NCBI RefSeq assembly: GCF_000385375.1
Contig: NZ_ARVV01000001.1
Location: 2,542,001 to 2,606,000, forward strand
Length of the DNA: 64,000 nucleotides
Reading direction: 5' to 3'
DNA from: Methyloversatilis discipulorum
GTDB lineage: Bacteria; Pseudomonadota; Gammaproteobacteria; Burkholderiales; Rhodocyclaceae
In this document: piece by piece, positions 33,796 through 44,029 of the stretch
Layout of the letters: every line of letters begins with the position of its first letter
How positions within the stretch are numbered: the first letter of the stretch is position 1
Program-made: the position numbers and the translations under genes
Notes under the pieces: generated by a model
What the model was told of the DNA's origin: nothing
Databases searched by the model: none
What the model saw: only the letters and a program-made list of their open reading frames with translations

Positions 33796-35892
33796 TCATG
33801 AAGCGATGTGATCGAGCACGATCTGCGGCGTCAGTATCTGCGGCAGCACGACGCCCTCCCGGCCGGGCGCGTAATACACGTAGAGCGGCACGCCGTCGCG
33901 ACCGTGCGACTGCAGGAAACGGGTGATGTCCGGGTCGGCGCGCGTCCAGTCACCCTTCAGGTAGACGACGCCCCGGTCGACGAAGGCGCGCTGCACGACA
34001 TCGGTCGACAGCGCCACCTTTTCGTTCATCAGACAGGTGACGCACCAGGCGGCCGTCATGTTCACGAACACCGGTCGGCCAGCGGCGCGCAGATCGGCCA
34101 GGCGCTGCGCCGAGTAGGCGCTTTCGGCCTGCTGCGCGACGGCCGTCGTCGCCACCGGCTCCGGTGTGCGCCCGAGCGCCAGCAGGCCGGCCAGCAGCGC
34201 CAGTGCCGCCGCGCCGCGCCAGCTCCAGGCGCGCGCTGCACCGCGCTGCGCCACTCCGAACAGCCAGGCCGCCAGCGCCACCAGCAGCAGCGCGACCAGC
34301 ACGTGCAGCACGCCATCGGCCCCGCTCTGCTGGCTCAGCACCCAGACCAGCCAGGCGGCCGCGCCGTACATCGGGAAGGCCAGCGCCTGCTTCAGTCGGT
34401 CCATCCAGGCGCCGGGTCTGGGCATGTGCGCAGCCGTCGCCGGAAAGAAGGCGAACAGCAGATAGGGCAGCGCCATGCCCAGTCCGAGCGCGACGAAGAT
34501 ACACACGGTCACCGGCGCCGGCGCGCCCAGAGCGGCCGCGATCGCCCCCCCCATGAAGGGCGCGGTGCAGGGCGTCGCGACCACTACCGCCAGCACGCCG
34601 GTGAAGAAGCTGCCCGCCAGCCCACCGCGCGAAGCCAGCGACTCGCCAGCCGATGCCAGCCGGACACCGATGTCGAACACGCCGGACAGGTTCAGCCCGA
34701 TGCCGAACAGCAAGGTGGCCATGGCGGCGACGAATACCGGCGACTGGAACTGGAAACCCCACCCTGCCTGACTGCCGGCGGCGCGCAAGGCAAGCAGCAG
34801 TGCGGCCAGCAGCAGGAAGCTGGCGACCACCCCGGCGCAATAGGCGAGCGACTGAAGGCGCACGGCCGCAGCGCGGTCACCGCCCATCCTCGCGAACGAC
34901 AAGGCCTTGATCGCCAGCACCGGAAACACGCAGGGCATCAGGTTCAGCAGCAGGCCGCCGGCGAAGGCGAACAGCAGCGGCCACAGCAGCCCCTCGTCGG
35001 CGGGCGCAGCGACCGGGCTCGCCGGTGCCGCAGGCGGCAAGGCATCCGCCGCCGCCAGGCTGAGCACCGGCGTACGTACCGGCGGCTCACCCGGCGTCGC
35101 CACCCACAGCGCCCGTTCGATGCCGTCGCCACCGCGGACGCGCAGCACGCCTTCAAGCGCCTTCGCCGGATCGAAGTCAGGGCCGGGCTTCAACACGATG
35201 CGCGCCGCATCGCCTGCCGTGTTCAGGGTCTGGGCAGCGCCGTGCTCGACGCGCCCCCAGTCGGCCGGGAAGAAATCGGCCGCCTGCAGACTGCCGGCGC
35301 CCGTCCCCTCCAGCGTCAGCACGCCCTGTGCATCGACCGTCGCCCGCCACTCGCTGCGCGTCGGCAGCGCCGCGCGCGCCGCCTCGAACAGCGCCGCATC
35401 GGGGCTGTCCTGCGAGGTGCCCGCGGGCAGTTCGAGTCTGAACACCCCTTCTTCCGGGATGCAGATGTCCTTGCATACCAGCCAGTTCGCCTTCACCGAC
35501 AGCGCGGCTGTGCCGGCAAGGGCAGGCGACAGCGTCACCGTGAAAGGCAGCAGCACCTCGCCCTGATGGACGAAGGTGGTGATCGGTCCATCGACGTGGC
35601 GTTCCGGTGCCGGCCAGCTCACTTCGCCGAGCACGGAGCCCGCAGGCGCGAACACCTCGATGCGCGGTGCCTGGCCGGCATCGCCCGGATTCATCCAGTA
35701 GATGTGCCAGCCGGGCTGGAAGCGGAAGTGCAGACCGAGGTCGAGCGTCTGCCCGGGCGCCGCGACGTCGGTCGCCGACAGCAGCGCGACGGTTGCGCGC
35801 GGGCTGACCTGTGCTTCGCTGCGCGCGGCGTGCAGCGCCGGCGCGGCGCTGGTCAGCGCAAGTACACAACAGAGATGGCGAATGAAGGACAT
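33796..35892 (-). CDS. dsbD: thiol:disulfide interchange protein DsbD (ScsB-like)
   Basis: 698 residues from the ATG at 35892, which starts a signal peptide (MSFIRHLCCVLALTSAAPAL). The periplasmic N-terminal domain holds LVCKDICIPEEGVF with two Cys. Eight or so membrane helices follow, with conserved Cys in LMPCVFPVLAIKAL and VVATPCTAPFMGGA that carry electrons across. The C-terminal thioredoxin domain has MTAAWCVTCLMNEKVAL (CVTC at about residue 617). It moves reducing power from cytoplasmic thioredoxin to periplasmic proteins, with the adjacent redoxin as a likely target. The long N-terminal domain and CVTC suggest the ScsB branch, linked to copper or oxidative stress. Confidence 0.92.
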   Translation of the reverse strand: MSFIRHLCCVLALTSAAPALHAARSEAQVSPRATVALLSATDVAAPGQTLDLGLHFRFQPGWHIYWMNPGDAGQAPRIEVFAPAGSVLGEVSWPAPERHVDGPITTFVHQGEVLLPFTVTLSPALAGTAALSVKANWLVCKDICIPEEGVFRLELPAGTSQDSPDAALFEAARAALPTRSEWRATVDAQGVLTLEGTGAGSLQAADFFPADWGRVEHGAAQTLNTAGDAARIVLKPGPDFDPAKALEGVLRVRGGDGIERALWVATPGEPPVRTPVLSLAAADALPPAAPASPVAAPADEGLLWPLLFAFAGGLLLNLMPCVFPVLAIKALSFARMGGDRAAAVRLQSLAYCAGVVASFLLLAALLLALRAAGSQAGWGFQFQSPVFVAAMATLLFGIGLNLSGVFDIGVRLASAGESLASRGGLAGSFFTGVLAVVVATPCTAPFMGGAIAAALGAPAPVTVCIFVALGLGMALPYLLFAFFPATAAHMPRPGAWMDRLKQALAFPMYGAAAWLVWVLSQQSGADGVLHVLVALLLVALAAWLFGVAQRGAARAWSWRGAAALALLAGLLALGRTPEPVATTAVAQQAESAYSAQRLADLRAAGRPVFVNMTAAWCVTCLMNEKVALSTDVVQRAFVDRGVVYLKGDWTRADPDITRFLQSHGRDGVPLYVYYAPGREGVVLPQILTPQIVLDHIAS

Positions 35893-36187
35893 CGTGCGGA
35901 ACGTATGAATATCGTGCGAGCGCCGGGCGCCCGTTTGCTTGTCGCTCAGTCGACCACGATAGACGATGCCGGTTCGCGGCCATCGGCTGGCGTATGGAAG
36001 CGGCGACAACGCAGGCGCACTCCGCCCGGCAATAGGGAACTGCGTCACGGAAGAACGGGAGTTACGGCACTAACGATGCTCATGAATCCGCGCCCGGCGA
36101 TCGTTATGTCCCGGGATGCAGAGCGAAAACAAGAAGCGGCGCCCCACGGGTGCGTCAGCACACATCGCACATGAGGAGAGCCGAGCC

Positions 36188-38839
36188 ATGGCCCAGTACA
36201 AGAACATCGAAGTCGATGCCGAGCTGGCGGGTGTCATCCGCCACATGGACAACGTCGAGGAGTACCGCGAACTGCTGCGCAACCTGCAGTCGGTCTGGGA
36301 CAACCTCACCATGCTGGGCCAGCTGTCCGGGACCGGCACCGACATGAGCGGGACCCGGCACGCTTTCGCCGAACTGACCGGCACGCTGCTCAACCAGCTC
36401 GGCCACGAGGAATTGCGCACCTGCCGGCAGGAAATGTCGGCCAAGGCGCAGGTCGCGATCGATATCCTGGTACGCAATCTGTTCGAGCGCACCGCCGACA
36501 TCGGATTCCTCGCCTGCGACGCCGACATCCGGCAGTTCATCGGCAAGGTCCACGAATGCGCGGGCAATGTGCTGCTGGCCCGCGACCTGGCCGCCGCCCG
36601 GACGCAACTGCGCACGCGTTTCGCCGAATACGCGGCGAAGTACACCGTGTACTCGGACATCGTGCTGACCGACACCGAAGGCCACATCCTGCTGCGGCTG
36701 GACGACACGACGGCACCGGCACAGTCGCACGACGCGCTGATCGCCGACGCACTGGCGACCGACGCCGGCTACGTGGAAACCTTCCGTGCCGTCGACTTCC
36801 TTCCGGCACAGACACAGTCGCTGGTCTATTCCTGCCGCGTCTGCGACGACGCGGGCAAGGCGATCGGCGTGCTGAGCCTGGTGTTCCGCTTCGACGACGA
36901 AATGCAGCGCATCTTCGACGGCCTGCTGACGGCCGACGACTGGGCCGTCATCCTGGTCGTTGACGCCGACCACCGGGTGATCGCCAGTTCGGACCGCTTC
37001 CACGTTCCGCTCGGTGCCCGTCTGCCCTGCCCCGACGGTCCGGAGGTCCAGCGACTTCGCTTTGCCGCACGCGAATACCTCGCCATGCGCTGCCCGAGCC
37101 GTGGCTATCAGGGCTACGCCGGCCCCGGCTGGTGCGGGCTGGTGATGCTGCCGGTCGAGCACGCCTTCGCTCGCGAAGCGGCCGCACCGCTGCGCGCGCT
37201 GGGCGACGAGGTACGCAGCGCCATCATGTCCAGCCCGACACTGTTCTCCGAACAGCTGCGGCGCATCCCGGAACAGGCCGACCGCATCCAGCGCACGCTG
37301 AACCGCTCGGTGTGGAACGGCAACGTCCGGCAGAGCAGTTCGCAGCGCGCACTGAACCCGGCCTTCTCGAAAATCCTGCTGTGGGAAATCAGCAATACCG
37401 GCGACCGCACCCGCGACGTGTTCGAGCGCTCGATCGCCAATCTGCACGAAACCGTGGTGTCGGCCATCCTGCACGACAGCCGCTTCGCAGCGTCGCTGGC
37501 CATCGACATCCTCGACCGCAATCTGTACGAGCGCGCCAACGACTGCCGCTGGTGGGCGCTCACCTCGGTGTTCCGCGAGGTGCTTGCAGCGCCGATCGAC
37601 GACGCGGGCCGGCAGCGCGTCACCGAGGTGCTGCGCTACATCCACTCGCTCTACACCGTCTATGCCAACCTGCTGGTGTTCGACACGCAAGGCGTGGTCG
37701 TCGCTGAATCGGGTTCGACCGTCGGCGGCGCATCGTGGAGCGGGCGCGCGCCGGGCGAGGACTGGGTGCGCAGGACGCTGGCGCTGGACGACTCCCAGGC
37801 GTGGGCAGTGTCCGCCTTTGCGCCGAGTGCGCTGTACGGCAACGCACCCACCTATATATATGGTGCAGCGCTGCGCGCGCCGTCGGCCGGCGACGAGAAG
37901 GCACCGGTCATCGGCGGCGTCGCTGTCGTGTTCGACAGCGCGCCACAACTGCTCGCCATGCTGCGCGACTGCCTGCCGCGCGGCGCCGACGGCGCAGTCC
38001 GCTACGGCTGCTTCGCGGCCTTCATCGACGCCGAGGCCCAGGTGATTGCCTGCACCGACGAGCGCTGGCGCCCCGGTCACCGCCCGCCAGAGGCCGTCGA
38101 GGCGCTGGCGCTGGCGGACGACGGCAGTGGCGTGCTGCCCATCGACGACCAGTACTTCGCGGTCGGCGTGGCGAACTCGCACGGCTACCGTGAGTACGGC
38201 AGCGGCGCGAACGCCGCCCGCACGCGCGTCACCGCACTGGTATTCATGCCCCTGTGCGCGGTCGCCGTGCAGTCGGCTACGGCGAGCTGCACGGCGCCAG
38301 CAATCCGCGGCGACGCGAGCAGCGACGACACGGTGGAAATCGCCACCTTCCGCGTCGGCCGGAACTGGTTCGGACTGCGCAGCGAGAAAGTCATCGAGGC
38401 GGTCGATGCGGCCGGTCTGACCGGCGTGCCCGGTGCCGGCGAAACGATGGCCGGCTATCTGATGTACGACGGCGTGCCGATCGCCGTGTTCGATATCGCC
38501 AGCATGCTGCACGACGACGAAGCGGTCCCGTCGACATCCGACGACTCGACGCGGCAGGTACTCGTGCTTCGCCGCGACGACGACACCCGCATCGGCATAC
38601 TGGCCGACGCGCTGGGCGACATTCCGGAAGTATCGACCGCCCGCCTGCGCCAGATACCGGCGATGCTGGCCGGCGGCAATGTGCTGGGCGAATCGGTGCT
38701 TGGCGGCAGCGGCGACGGCGACGAAGCGCTGCTGCTGGTGCTCGGCGTCGAGCGCATCGTCAATCGCCTCGCCGGTGGGAGCACGCCGCCGGCCGCAGCC
38801 ATTCCGCTGCCGCGACGCGAAGCGGCGGCCGCTCGCTGA
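36188..38839 (+). CDS. soluble tandem-sensor protein with C-terminal CheW domain
   Basis: 883 residues from the ATG at 36188 behind AGGAG. I see no signal peptide and no membrane helix, so it is cytoplasmic. The sensory half is duplicated: DILVRNLFERTADIGFLACD and KYTVYSDIVLTDTEGHILLRLDD recur as DILDRNLYERANDCRWWALT and LYTVYANLLVFDTQGVVVAE, each followed by a cache-like beta segment (GVLSLVFRFDDEMQRI / GGVAVVFDSAPQLLAM). The last about 170 residues are a CheW domain (IATFRVGRNWFGLRSEKVIEAV, GYLMYDGVPIAVFDIASML, RIGILADALGDIPEVST). CheW links receptors to the CheA kinase, so this protein may feed an intracellular signal into a chemotaxis-like array. No other che gene is nearby. Function unknown. 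Confidence 0.8.
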   Translation: MAQYKNIEVDAELAGVIRHMDNVEEYRELLRNLQSVWDNLTMLGQLSGTGTDMSGTRHAFAELTGTLLNQLGHEELRTCRQEMSAKAQVAIDILVRNLFERTADIGFLACDADIRQFIGKVHECAGNVLLARDLAAARTQLRTRFAEYAAKYTVYSDIVLTDTEGHILLRLDDTTAPAQSHDALIADALATDAGYVETFRAVDFLPAQTQSLVYSCRVCDDAGKAIGVLSLVFRFDDEMQRIFDGLLTADDWAVILVVDADHRVIASSDRFHVPLGARLPCPDGPEVQRLRFAAREYLAMRCPSRGYQGYAGPGWCGLVMLPVEHAFAREAAAPLRALGDEVRSAIMSSPTLFSEQLRRIPEQADRIQRTLNRSVWNGNVRQSSSQRALNPAFSKILLWEISNTGDRTRDVFERSIANLHETVVSAILHDSRFAASLAIDILDRNLYERANDCRWWALTSVFREVLAAPIDDAGRQRVTEVLRYIHSLYTVYANLLVFDTQGVVVAESGSTVGGASWSGRAPGEDWVRRTLALDDSQAWAVSAFAPSALYGNAPTYIYGAALRAPSAGDEKAPVIGGVAVVFDSAPQLLAMLRDCLPRGADGAVRYGCFAAFIDAEAQVIACTDERWRPGHRPPEAVEALALADDGSGVLPIDDQYFAVGVANSHGYREYGSGANAARTRVTALVFMPLCAVAVQSATASCTAPAIRGDASSDDTVEIATFRVGRNWFGLRSEKVIEAVDAAGLTGVPGAGETMAGYLMYDGVPIAVFDIASMLHDDEAVPSTSDDSTRQVLVLRRDDDTRIGILADALGDIPEVSTARLRQIPAMLAGGNVLGESVLGGSGDGDEALLLVLGVERIVNRLAGGSTPPAAAIPLPRREAAAAR

Positions 38840-38851
38840 GACCGTGCCAGC

Positions 38852-40894
38852 TCAGGCGACGCCGAAAGCGCCGCTGCGCAGCTTGAACAGGCGGTCGCGT
38901 GCCTCGGCCGCCTTTTCGAATTCCAGGTTCTTCGCGTGCTCGACCATCTCCTTTTCGAGCTTCTTGATCTCCTTCGCCAGATCCTTCTCGCTCATCGCCT
39001 CGAAACGCGCGTGTTCCTCGGCCACCATCAGCTCGCGCGCGACCTCTTCCTGGTCGTAGACGCCGTCGATGATGTCCTTGATCCGCTTGACTACGCCCTT
39101 AGGCGTGATGCCGTGCGCTTCGTTGTGCGCGATCTGCTTGGCGCGCCGCCGTTCGGTTTCCGCAATGGCGCGCTTCATCGAGTCGGTCATGTTGTCGGCG
39201 TACAGGATGGCGGTGCCGTGCAGATGTCGCGCCGCCCGGCCTATGGTCTGGATCAGGCTGCGCTCCGAACGCAGGAAGCCCTCCTTGTCGGCGTCGAGGA
39301 TGGCGACCAGCGACACTTCGGGAATGTCCAGACCTTCGCGCAGCAGGTTGATGCCCACCAGCACGTCGAATTCGCCGAGCCGCAGGTCGCGGATGATTTC
39401 CACGCGCTCGACGGTGTCGATGTCGGAGTGCAGGTAGCGCACGCGCACGCCGTTCTCGCTGAAATAGTCGGTCAGGTCCTCGGCCAGCCGCTTGGTGAGC
39501 ACGGTCACCAGCACCCGCTCGGACGCCTCGACCCGCTTGCGGATCTCGCCGAGCAGGTCGTCCACCTGGGTGGACGCCGGGCGGATATCGACCACCGGGT
39601 CCACCAGACCGGTCGGCCGCACCACCTGCTCGACCACCTGGCCCTGGTTGGCGGCCTCGTAGGCGGACGGCGTGGCCGACACGAACACCGTTTGCGGCAT
39701 CAGCTTCTCGAACTCGTCGAACTTGAGCGGCCGGTTGTCCAGCGCCGACGGCAGGCGGAAGCCGAAATCGACCAGATTGGTCTTGCGCGCCATGTCGCCC
39801 TTGTACATGCCGCCGATCTGCGGAATGGTCACGTGCGACTCGTCGATGAACATCAGCGCGTCCGGCGGCAGGTAGTCGATCAGTGTCGGCGGCGGCTCGC
39901 CCGGCTGGCGGCCTGACAGGTGGCGCGAGTAGTTCTCGATGCCCTTGCAGAAGCCCAGTTCGTTCAGCATTTCGAGGTCGAAACGGGTGCGCTGCTCGAT
40001 GCGTTGCGCCTCGACCAGCTTGTGCTGGCTGACGAGTTCCTTCGAACGCATTTCCAGCTCGATCTTGATCGCATCGATCGCGCGCAGCACAGTGGCGCGC
40101 GGCGTCACATAGTGGCTGGACGGATAGACGGTGAAGCGGCCGATGCGGCTGCGCACCTGGCCGGTCAGCGGATCGAACAGCGACAGTTCCTCGATCTGGT
40201 CGTCGAACAGCGACACGCGCAGCGCGTTTTCCGCGTGTTCGGCCGGAAAGATGTCGATCACGTCGCCGCGCACGCGAAAGGTGCCGCGCTTGAAGTCGGT
40301 GTCGTTGCGCTGGTACTGCATCTGCACCAGCCGGGCGATGATGTCGCGCTGGTGCAGCGTGCCGCCTTCGCGCAGGTGCAGGATCATCGCGTGGTAATCC
40401 ACCGGGTCGCCGATGCCGTAGATCGACGACACGCTGGCGACGATGACCACGTCGCGCCGCTCCATCAGGCTCTTGGTCGCCGACAGCCGCATCTGTTCGA
40501 TGTGCTCGTTGATGGCGCTGTCCTTCTCGATGAACAGGTCCTTCGACGGCACGTAGGCTTCCGGCTGGTAGTAGTCGTAATAGCTGACGAAGTACTCGAC
40601 CGCGTTCTCCGGGAAGAACTCGCGGAATTCCGAGTACAGCTGGGCGGCCAGCGTCTTGTTCGGCGCCATCACGATGGCCGGGCGACCGGTGCGCGCGATC
40701 ACGTTGGCCATCGTGAAGGTCTTGCCCGAACCGGTCACGCCCAGCAGGGTCTGGAACATGAGTCCGTCGTCGATGCCCTCGACCAGTTTGGCGATGGCGC
40801 CCGGCTGATCGCCGGCCGGCGGGAAGGGCTGGTGCAGCCGGTAAGGGCTGTTGTCAAAGGTTAACAAGGCGGGTGCGGCGACAGTTTCCGACAT
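38852..40894 (-). CDS. uvrB: excinuclease ABC subunit B
   Basis: 680 residues from the ATG at 40894 (MSETVAAP). Nucleotide excision repair helicase: Walker [16 protein letters not shown], the beta-hairpin region with [27 protein letters not shown], helicase motifs [10 protein letters not shown] and [12 protein letters not shown], and a C-terminal UVR motif ([24 protein letters not shown]). It verifies damage, loads UvrC and unwinds. No CTGT-N8-ACAG LexA box is seen in its upstream region. The gene is divergent from the aminotransferase at 41065. Confidence 0.98.
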   Translation of the reverse strand: MSETVAAPALLTFDNSPYRLHQPFPPAGDQPGAIAKLVEGIDDGLMFQTLLGVTGSGKTFTMANVIARTGRPAIVMAPNKTLAAQLYSEFREFFPENAVEYFVSYYDYYQPEAYVPSKDLFIEKDSAINEHIEQMRLSATKSLMERRDVVIVASVSSIYGIGDPVDYHAMILHLREGGTLHQRDIIARLVQMQYQRNDTDFKRGTFRVRGDVIDIFPAEHAENALRVSLFDDQIEELSLFDPLTGQVRSRIGRFTVYPSSHYVTPRATVLRAIDAIKIELEMRSKELVSQHKLVEAQRIEQRTRFDLEMLNELGFCKGIENYSRHLSGRQPGEPPPTLIDYLPPDALMFIDESHVTIPQIGGMYKGDMARKTNLVDFGFRLPSALDNRPLKFDEFEKLMPQTVFVSATPSAYEAANQGQVVEQVVRPTGLVDPVVDIRPASTQVDDLLGEIRKRVEASERVLVTVLTKRLAEDLTDYFSENGVRVRYLHSDIDTVERVEIIRDLRLGEFDVLVGINLLREGLDIPEVSLVAILDADKEGFLRSERSLIQTIGRAARHLHGTAILYADNMTDSMKRAIAETERRRAKQIAHNEAHGITPKGVVKRIKDIIDGVYDQEEVARELMVAEEHARFEAMSEKDLAKEIKKLEKEMVEHAKNLEFEKAAEARDRLFKLRSGAFGVA

Positions 40895-41064
40895 GGTAGA
40901 ATTTTGCGTTGCACAAATCGTTTGCAGCCTGATGACCGCGCGACTTCGGCGGCGTTCGGGCAAAGGCAGACATTAGCGCGATTGTTGTCCGTTTTTCGAC
41001 CTATCTTTAATAGCACGACGCACCGCCCGTACCGGGCAAACCAACCCTGCACACCGGAGCACGC

Positions 41065-42270
41065 ATGAACCCGTCCGTATTCTCGTCCGTCGAGATGGCC
41101 CCGCGCGACCCCATCCTGGGCCTGACCGAAGCCTTCAACGCTGATACCCGCACCACCAAGGTGAACCTGGGCGTGGGCGTGTACTACGACGACGCGGGCA
41201 AGCTGCCGCTGCTGCGCGCGGTGCGCACGGCCGAAGAGGCGCGCATGAAGAATGCGCCGCCGCGCGGTTACCAGCCGATCGAGGGTGCGCCGGCCTACAA
41301 CAAGGCGGTGCAGGACCTGCTGTTCGGTCAGGGCGCCGCCCTGACCGCCGACGGCCGCGTGGTCACCGCCCAGGCCCTGGGCGGCACCGGCGCACTGAAG
41401 ATCGGCGCCGACTTCCTGAAGCGTCTGCTGCCGCAGGCCCGGGTGTACATCAGCGACCCGAGCTGGGAAAACCACCGCGCGCTGTTCGAAGCCGCCGGCT
41501 TCGAAGTCGATGTCTATCCGTACTTCGACGCCGACACCCGCGGCGTGCGCTTCGACGCGATGATTGCCCACCTGAAGGCGCTGCCGGCCAACCAGATCGT
41601 GCTGCTGCACGCCTGCTGCCACAACCCGACCGGCGCCGATCTGACCGACGCCCAGTGGGGCGAAGTGGTCGAGGTGTGCAAGTCGCGCAACCTGGTGCCC
41701 TTCCTCGACATGGCCTACCAGGGCTTTGCCGACGGCATCGACCAGGACGCCGTGGCGGTGCGCCAGTTCGTGCAGTCCGGCCTGAGCTTTGTCATTTCCA
41801 GCTCGTTCTCGAAGTCCTTCTCGCTGTACGGCGAGCGCGTCGGCGCGCTGTCCATCGTGACCGCGTCGAAGGATGAGTCGGCGCGCGTGCTGAGCCAGCT
41901 CAAGCGCACCATCCGCACCAATTACTCGAACCCGCCGACCCACGGCGGCGCCATCGTCGCTTCGGTGCTGGCGACGCCGGAACTGCGCACGATGTGGGAA
42001 CAGGAACTGGGCGAAATGCGTGAGCGCATCCGCGCCATGCGCACCGGTCTGGTCGACAAGCTGGCCGCCCGTGGCGTTGCACGCGACTTCTCCTTCGTCG
42101 TGCGCCAGCGCGGCATGTTCAGCTACACCGGCCTGACGGTGGCCCAGGTCGACCGCCTGCGCGACGAATTCGGCATCTATGCGGTCAGCACCGGCCGCAT
42201 CTGCCTGGCCGCGCTGAACTCGAAGAACATCGATTACGTGGCCGATTCGCTGGCAATCACCCTGAAGTAA
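41065..42270 (+). CDS. aromatic/aspartate aminotransferase (class I)
   Basis: 401 residues starting with MNPSVFSSVEMAPRDPILGL. PLP-dependent fold type I enzyme of the AspC/TyrB group: NLGVGVYYDDAGK, ALGGTGAL, HNPTGADLTD and the Lys-bearing SSSFSKSFSLYGERVG that binds PLP. The closing part VSTGRICLAALNSKNI carries the Arg that binds the substrate carboxylate. It transfers amino groups between glutamate and aspartate or aromatic keto acids. The TyrB and AspC functions are not distinguishable from motifs, so no symbol is given. It ends in a strong terminator facing gdhA. Confidence 0.95.
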   Translation: MNPSVFSSVEMAPRDPILGLTEAFNADTRTTKVNLGVGVYYDDAGKLPLLRAVRTAEEARMKNAPPRGYQPIEGAPAYNKAVQDLLFGQGAALTADGRVVTAQALGGTGALKIGADFLKRLLPQARVYISDPSWENHRALFEAAGFEVDVYPYFDADTRGVRFDAMIAHLKALPANQIVLLHACCHNPTGADLTDAQWGEVVEVCKSRNLVPFLDMAYQGFADGIDQDAVAVRQFVQSGLSFVISSSFSKSFSLYGERVGALSIVTASKDESARVLSQLKRTIRTNYSNPPTHGGAIVASVLATPELRTMWEQELGEMRERIRAMRTGLVDKLAARGVARDFSFVVRQRGMFSYTGLTVAQVDRLRDEFGIYAVSTGRICLAALNSKNIDYVADSLAITLK

Positions 42271-42288
42271 TCGAAGTACTGCTCCACA

Positions 42289-42319
42289 AAAAAGCCCACT
42301 CCGCGGAGTGGGCTTTTTG
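42289..42319. terminator. bidirectional terminator between the aminotransferase and gdhA
   Basis: AGCCCACTC pairs with GAGTGGGCT around a short loop (42293-42314), with A residues on the left and T residues on the right. It can end transcription in both directions between the converging genes. Confidence 0.9.
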
Positions 42320-42415
42320 TTGGCCAGGATGCACGGCAACGCGTCGCTGCAGCACCCCGGCCGATGTCGCGAGCACCGCTCTCCCGCACGGCGGCGCCGA
42401 GCGGGAGCAGGTCCG

Positions 42416-43759
42416 TCAGACCACGCCCTGCCCCAGCATGGCCTCGGCCACCTTGACGAAGCCGGCGACATTGGCGCCGTCGAGGTAGCTGACGCGCCCG
42501 TCCTTGCGCTTGCCGTACTGCAGGCAGGCGCCGTGGATGCCCTGCATGATGTGCAGCAGACGGGTATCGACCTCGTCGCGCGTCCAGCTCATGCGGATCG
42601 CGTTCTGGCTCATTTCCAGACCCGAGGTCGCGACACCGCCTGCGTTCGATGCCTTGCCCGGCGCGTACAGCACGCCCGCCGCCTCGAATGCCTTGGCCGC
42701 TTCGATGGTCGACGGCATGTTGGCGCCCTCGGCCACGCAGCGGACGCCGTTGGCGATCAGCGTGCGCGCATCGCTCTCGTCCAGTTCGTTCTGCGTCGCG
42801 CAAGGCAGCGCGACATCGACCGGCACCCGCCACGGCCGCATGTTCGCCTCGAAAGCAGCGCCCACCTTCTTCGCGTAGTCGCTGACGCGGCCGTACTGCA
42901 CGTTCTTCACGTCCATCAGGATGGCCAGCTTCTCCGGCGTAAATCCGTCCTCGTCGATCACCGTACCGCCGGAGTCGGACACCGTCACCACCTTGGCGCC
43001 GAGCGCCATCGCCTTTTCCACCGCGTACTGCGCCACATTGCCCGAGCCGGACACGGCGACACGCAGGCCGGCCATCGAATGGCCGGCGTGGCACAGCATT
43101 TCCTCGGCGAAGTAGACGGTGCCGTAGCCGGTCGCTTCCGGACGGATCAGCGAACCGCCAAAACTCAGGCCCTTGCCGGTGAACACGCAGTCGGCGCGAT
43201 TGCTGAGCTTCTTCATCATGCCGGCCATATAGCCGACCTCACGACCACCGACGCCGATGTCGCCAGCCGGCACGTCGGTATCCGAGCCGATATGGCGGAA
43301 CAGTTCGGACACGAAAGCCTGGCAGAAACGCATGATTTCGCCCTGGCTGCGCCCCTTCGGGTCGAAGTCCGAGCCGCCCTTGCCGCCGCCCATGGGCAGC
43401 GTGGTAAGCGCGTTCTTGAAGGTCTGCTCGAAAGCCAGGAACTTCAGGATGGACAGGTTCACCGACGGGTGGAAGCGGATGCCGCCCTTGTAGGGGCCAA
43501 TTGCCGAGCTGTGCTGGATGCGGTAGCCGCGATTCACCTGCACCTCGCCCTTGTCATCGACCCAGCTGACCCGGAACATGATCACCCGCTCGGGTTCGAC
43601 CAGTCGCTCGAGCAGGGCCTGTTCGGCGTAACGCGGATGCGCCTCGATGAAGGGCCACAGGCTCTCCATCACTTCGGTGACCGCCTGCATGAATTCCGGT
43701 TGCCCCGGATTGCGCGCCTCGACGACGCTCACGAACGACTTGAAATTGCTGTACTTCAA
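42416..43759 (-). CDS. gdhA: NADP-type glutamate dehydrogenase
   Basis: 447 residues from a TTG at 43759, the same length as E. coli GdhA; the TTG has AGGAG six bases upstream on the minus strand. A GTG 18 bases further upstream is the alternative. Motifs are YKGGIRFHPSVNLSILKFLAFEQTFKNALTTLPMGGGKGGSDFDP (substrate Lys residues), PAGDIGVGGREVGYMAG, GSGNVAQYAVEKAM (cofactor fold), and the last part ATSGLEMSQNAIRMSW. It makes glutamate from ammonium and 2-oxoglutarate. Next to it, amtB is transcribed the other way, so the two face each other in an ammonium assimilation locus. Confidence 0.94.
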   Translation of the reverse strand: MKYSNFKSFVSVVEARNPGQPEFMQAVTEVMESLWPFIEAHPRYAEQALLERLVEPERVIMFRVSWVDDKGEVQVNRGYRIQHSSAIGPYKGGIRFHPSVNLSILKFLAFEQTFKNALTTLPMGGGKGGSDFDPKGRSQGEIMRFCQAFVSELFRHIGSDTDVPAGDIGVGGREVGYMAGMMKKLSNRADCVFTGKGLSFGGSLIRPEATGYGTVYFAEEMLCHAGHSMAGLRVAVSGSGNVAQYAVEKAMALGAKVVTVSDSGGTVIDEDGFTPEKLAILMDVKNVQYGRVSDYAKKVGAAFEANMRPWRVPVDVALPCATQNELDESDARTLIANGVRCVAEGANMPSTIEAAKAFEAAGVLYAPGKASNAGGVATSGLEMSQNAIRMSWTRDEVDTRLLHIMQGIHGACLQYGKRKDGRVSYLDGANVAGFVKVAEAMLGQGVV

Positions 43760-43980
43760 CGCTGTCTCCTGAATCACGCACTAAGGCTGTTTGCACCACA
43801 GCAGGGCATTTTGATCGAATTTGTTTCAGCAAGCACACTTTTAGTGCCTGAAAACACGCCACGCCCCAGCTCAGTGCAACCAAAGACCGACCAGTGAGCT
43901 GTGCCGGGAGCACGGCCTGGTGCGGCACTCCGGATTACGCTCAATCACCGTGCATCGACCGTCACCAGACCGACACATTC

Positions 43981-43995
43981 TGGTGCGCTCCTTGC
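43981..43995 (+). promoter_or_regulatory. sigma-54-like promoter of amtB
   Basis: TGGTGCGCTCCTTGC: GG and GC ten bases apart, 9 of 11 fixed positions match TGGCACG-N4-TTGC, 34 bases before the amtB start. This fits NtrC/RpoN control of ammonium transport under nitrogen limitation. Confidence 0.65.
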
Positions 43996-44029
43996 TAAAC
44001 GCACCGCGATTGTGATTTCTGGAGCCCTC

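Noticed and set aside
33808..36174. A plus-strand frame of nearly 790 codons opposite the dsbD gene
   Set aside because: Same reason: Arg/Gln/Pro-rich antisense of a gene with clear cysteine motifs.
40895..41064. A LexA box upstream of uvrB
   Set aside because: I looked for CTGT-N8-ACAG between the divergent genes and found none; only the lexA operator matches in this window.
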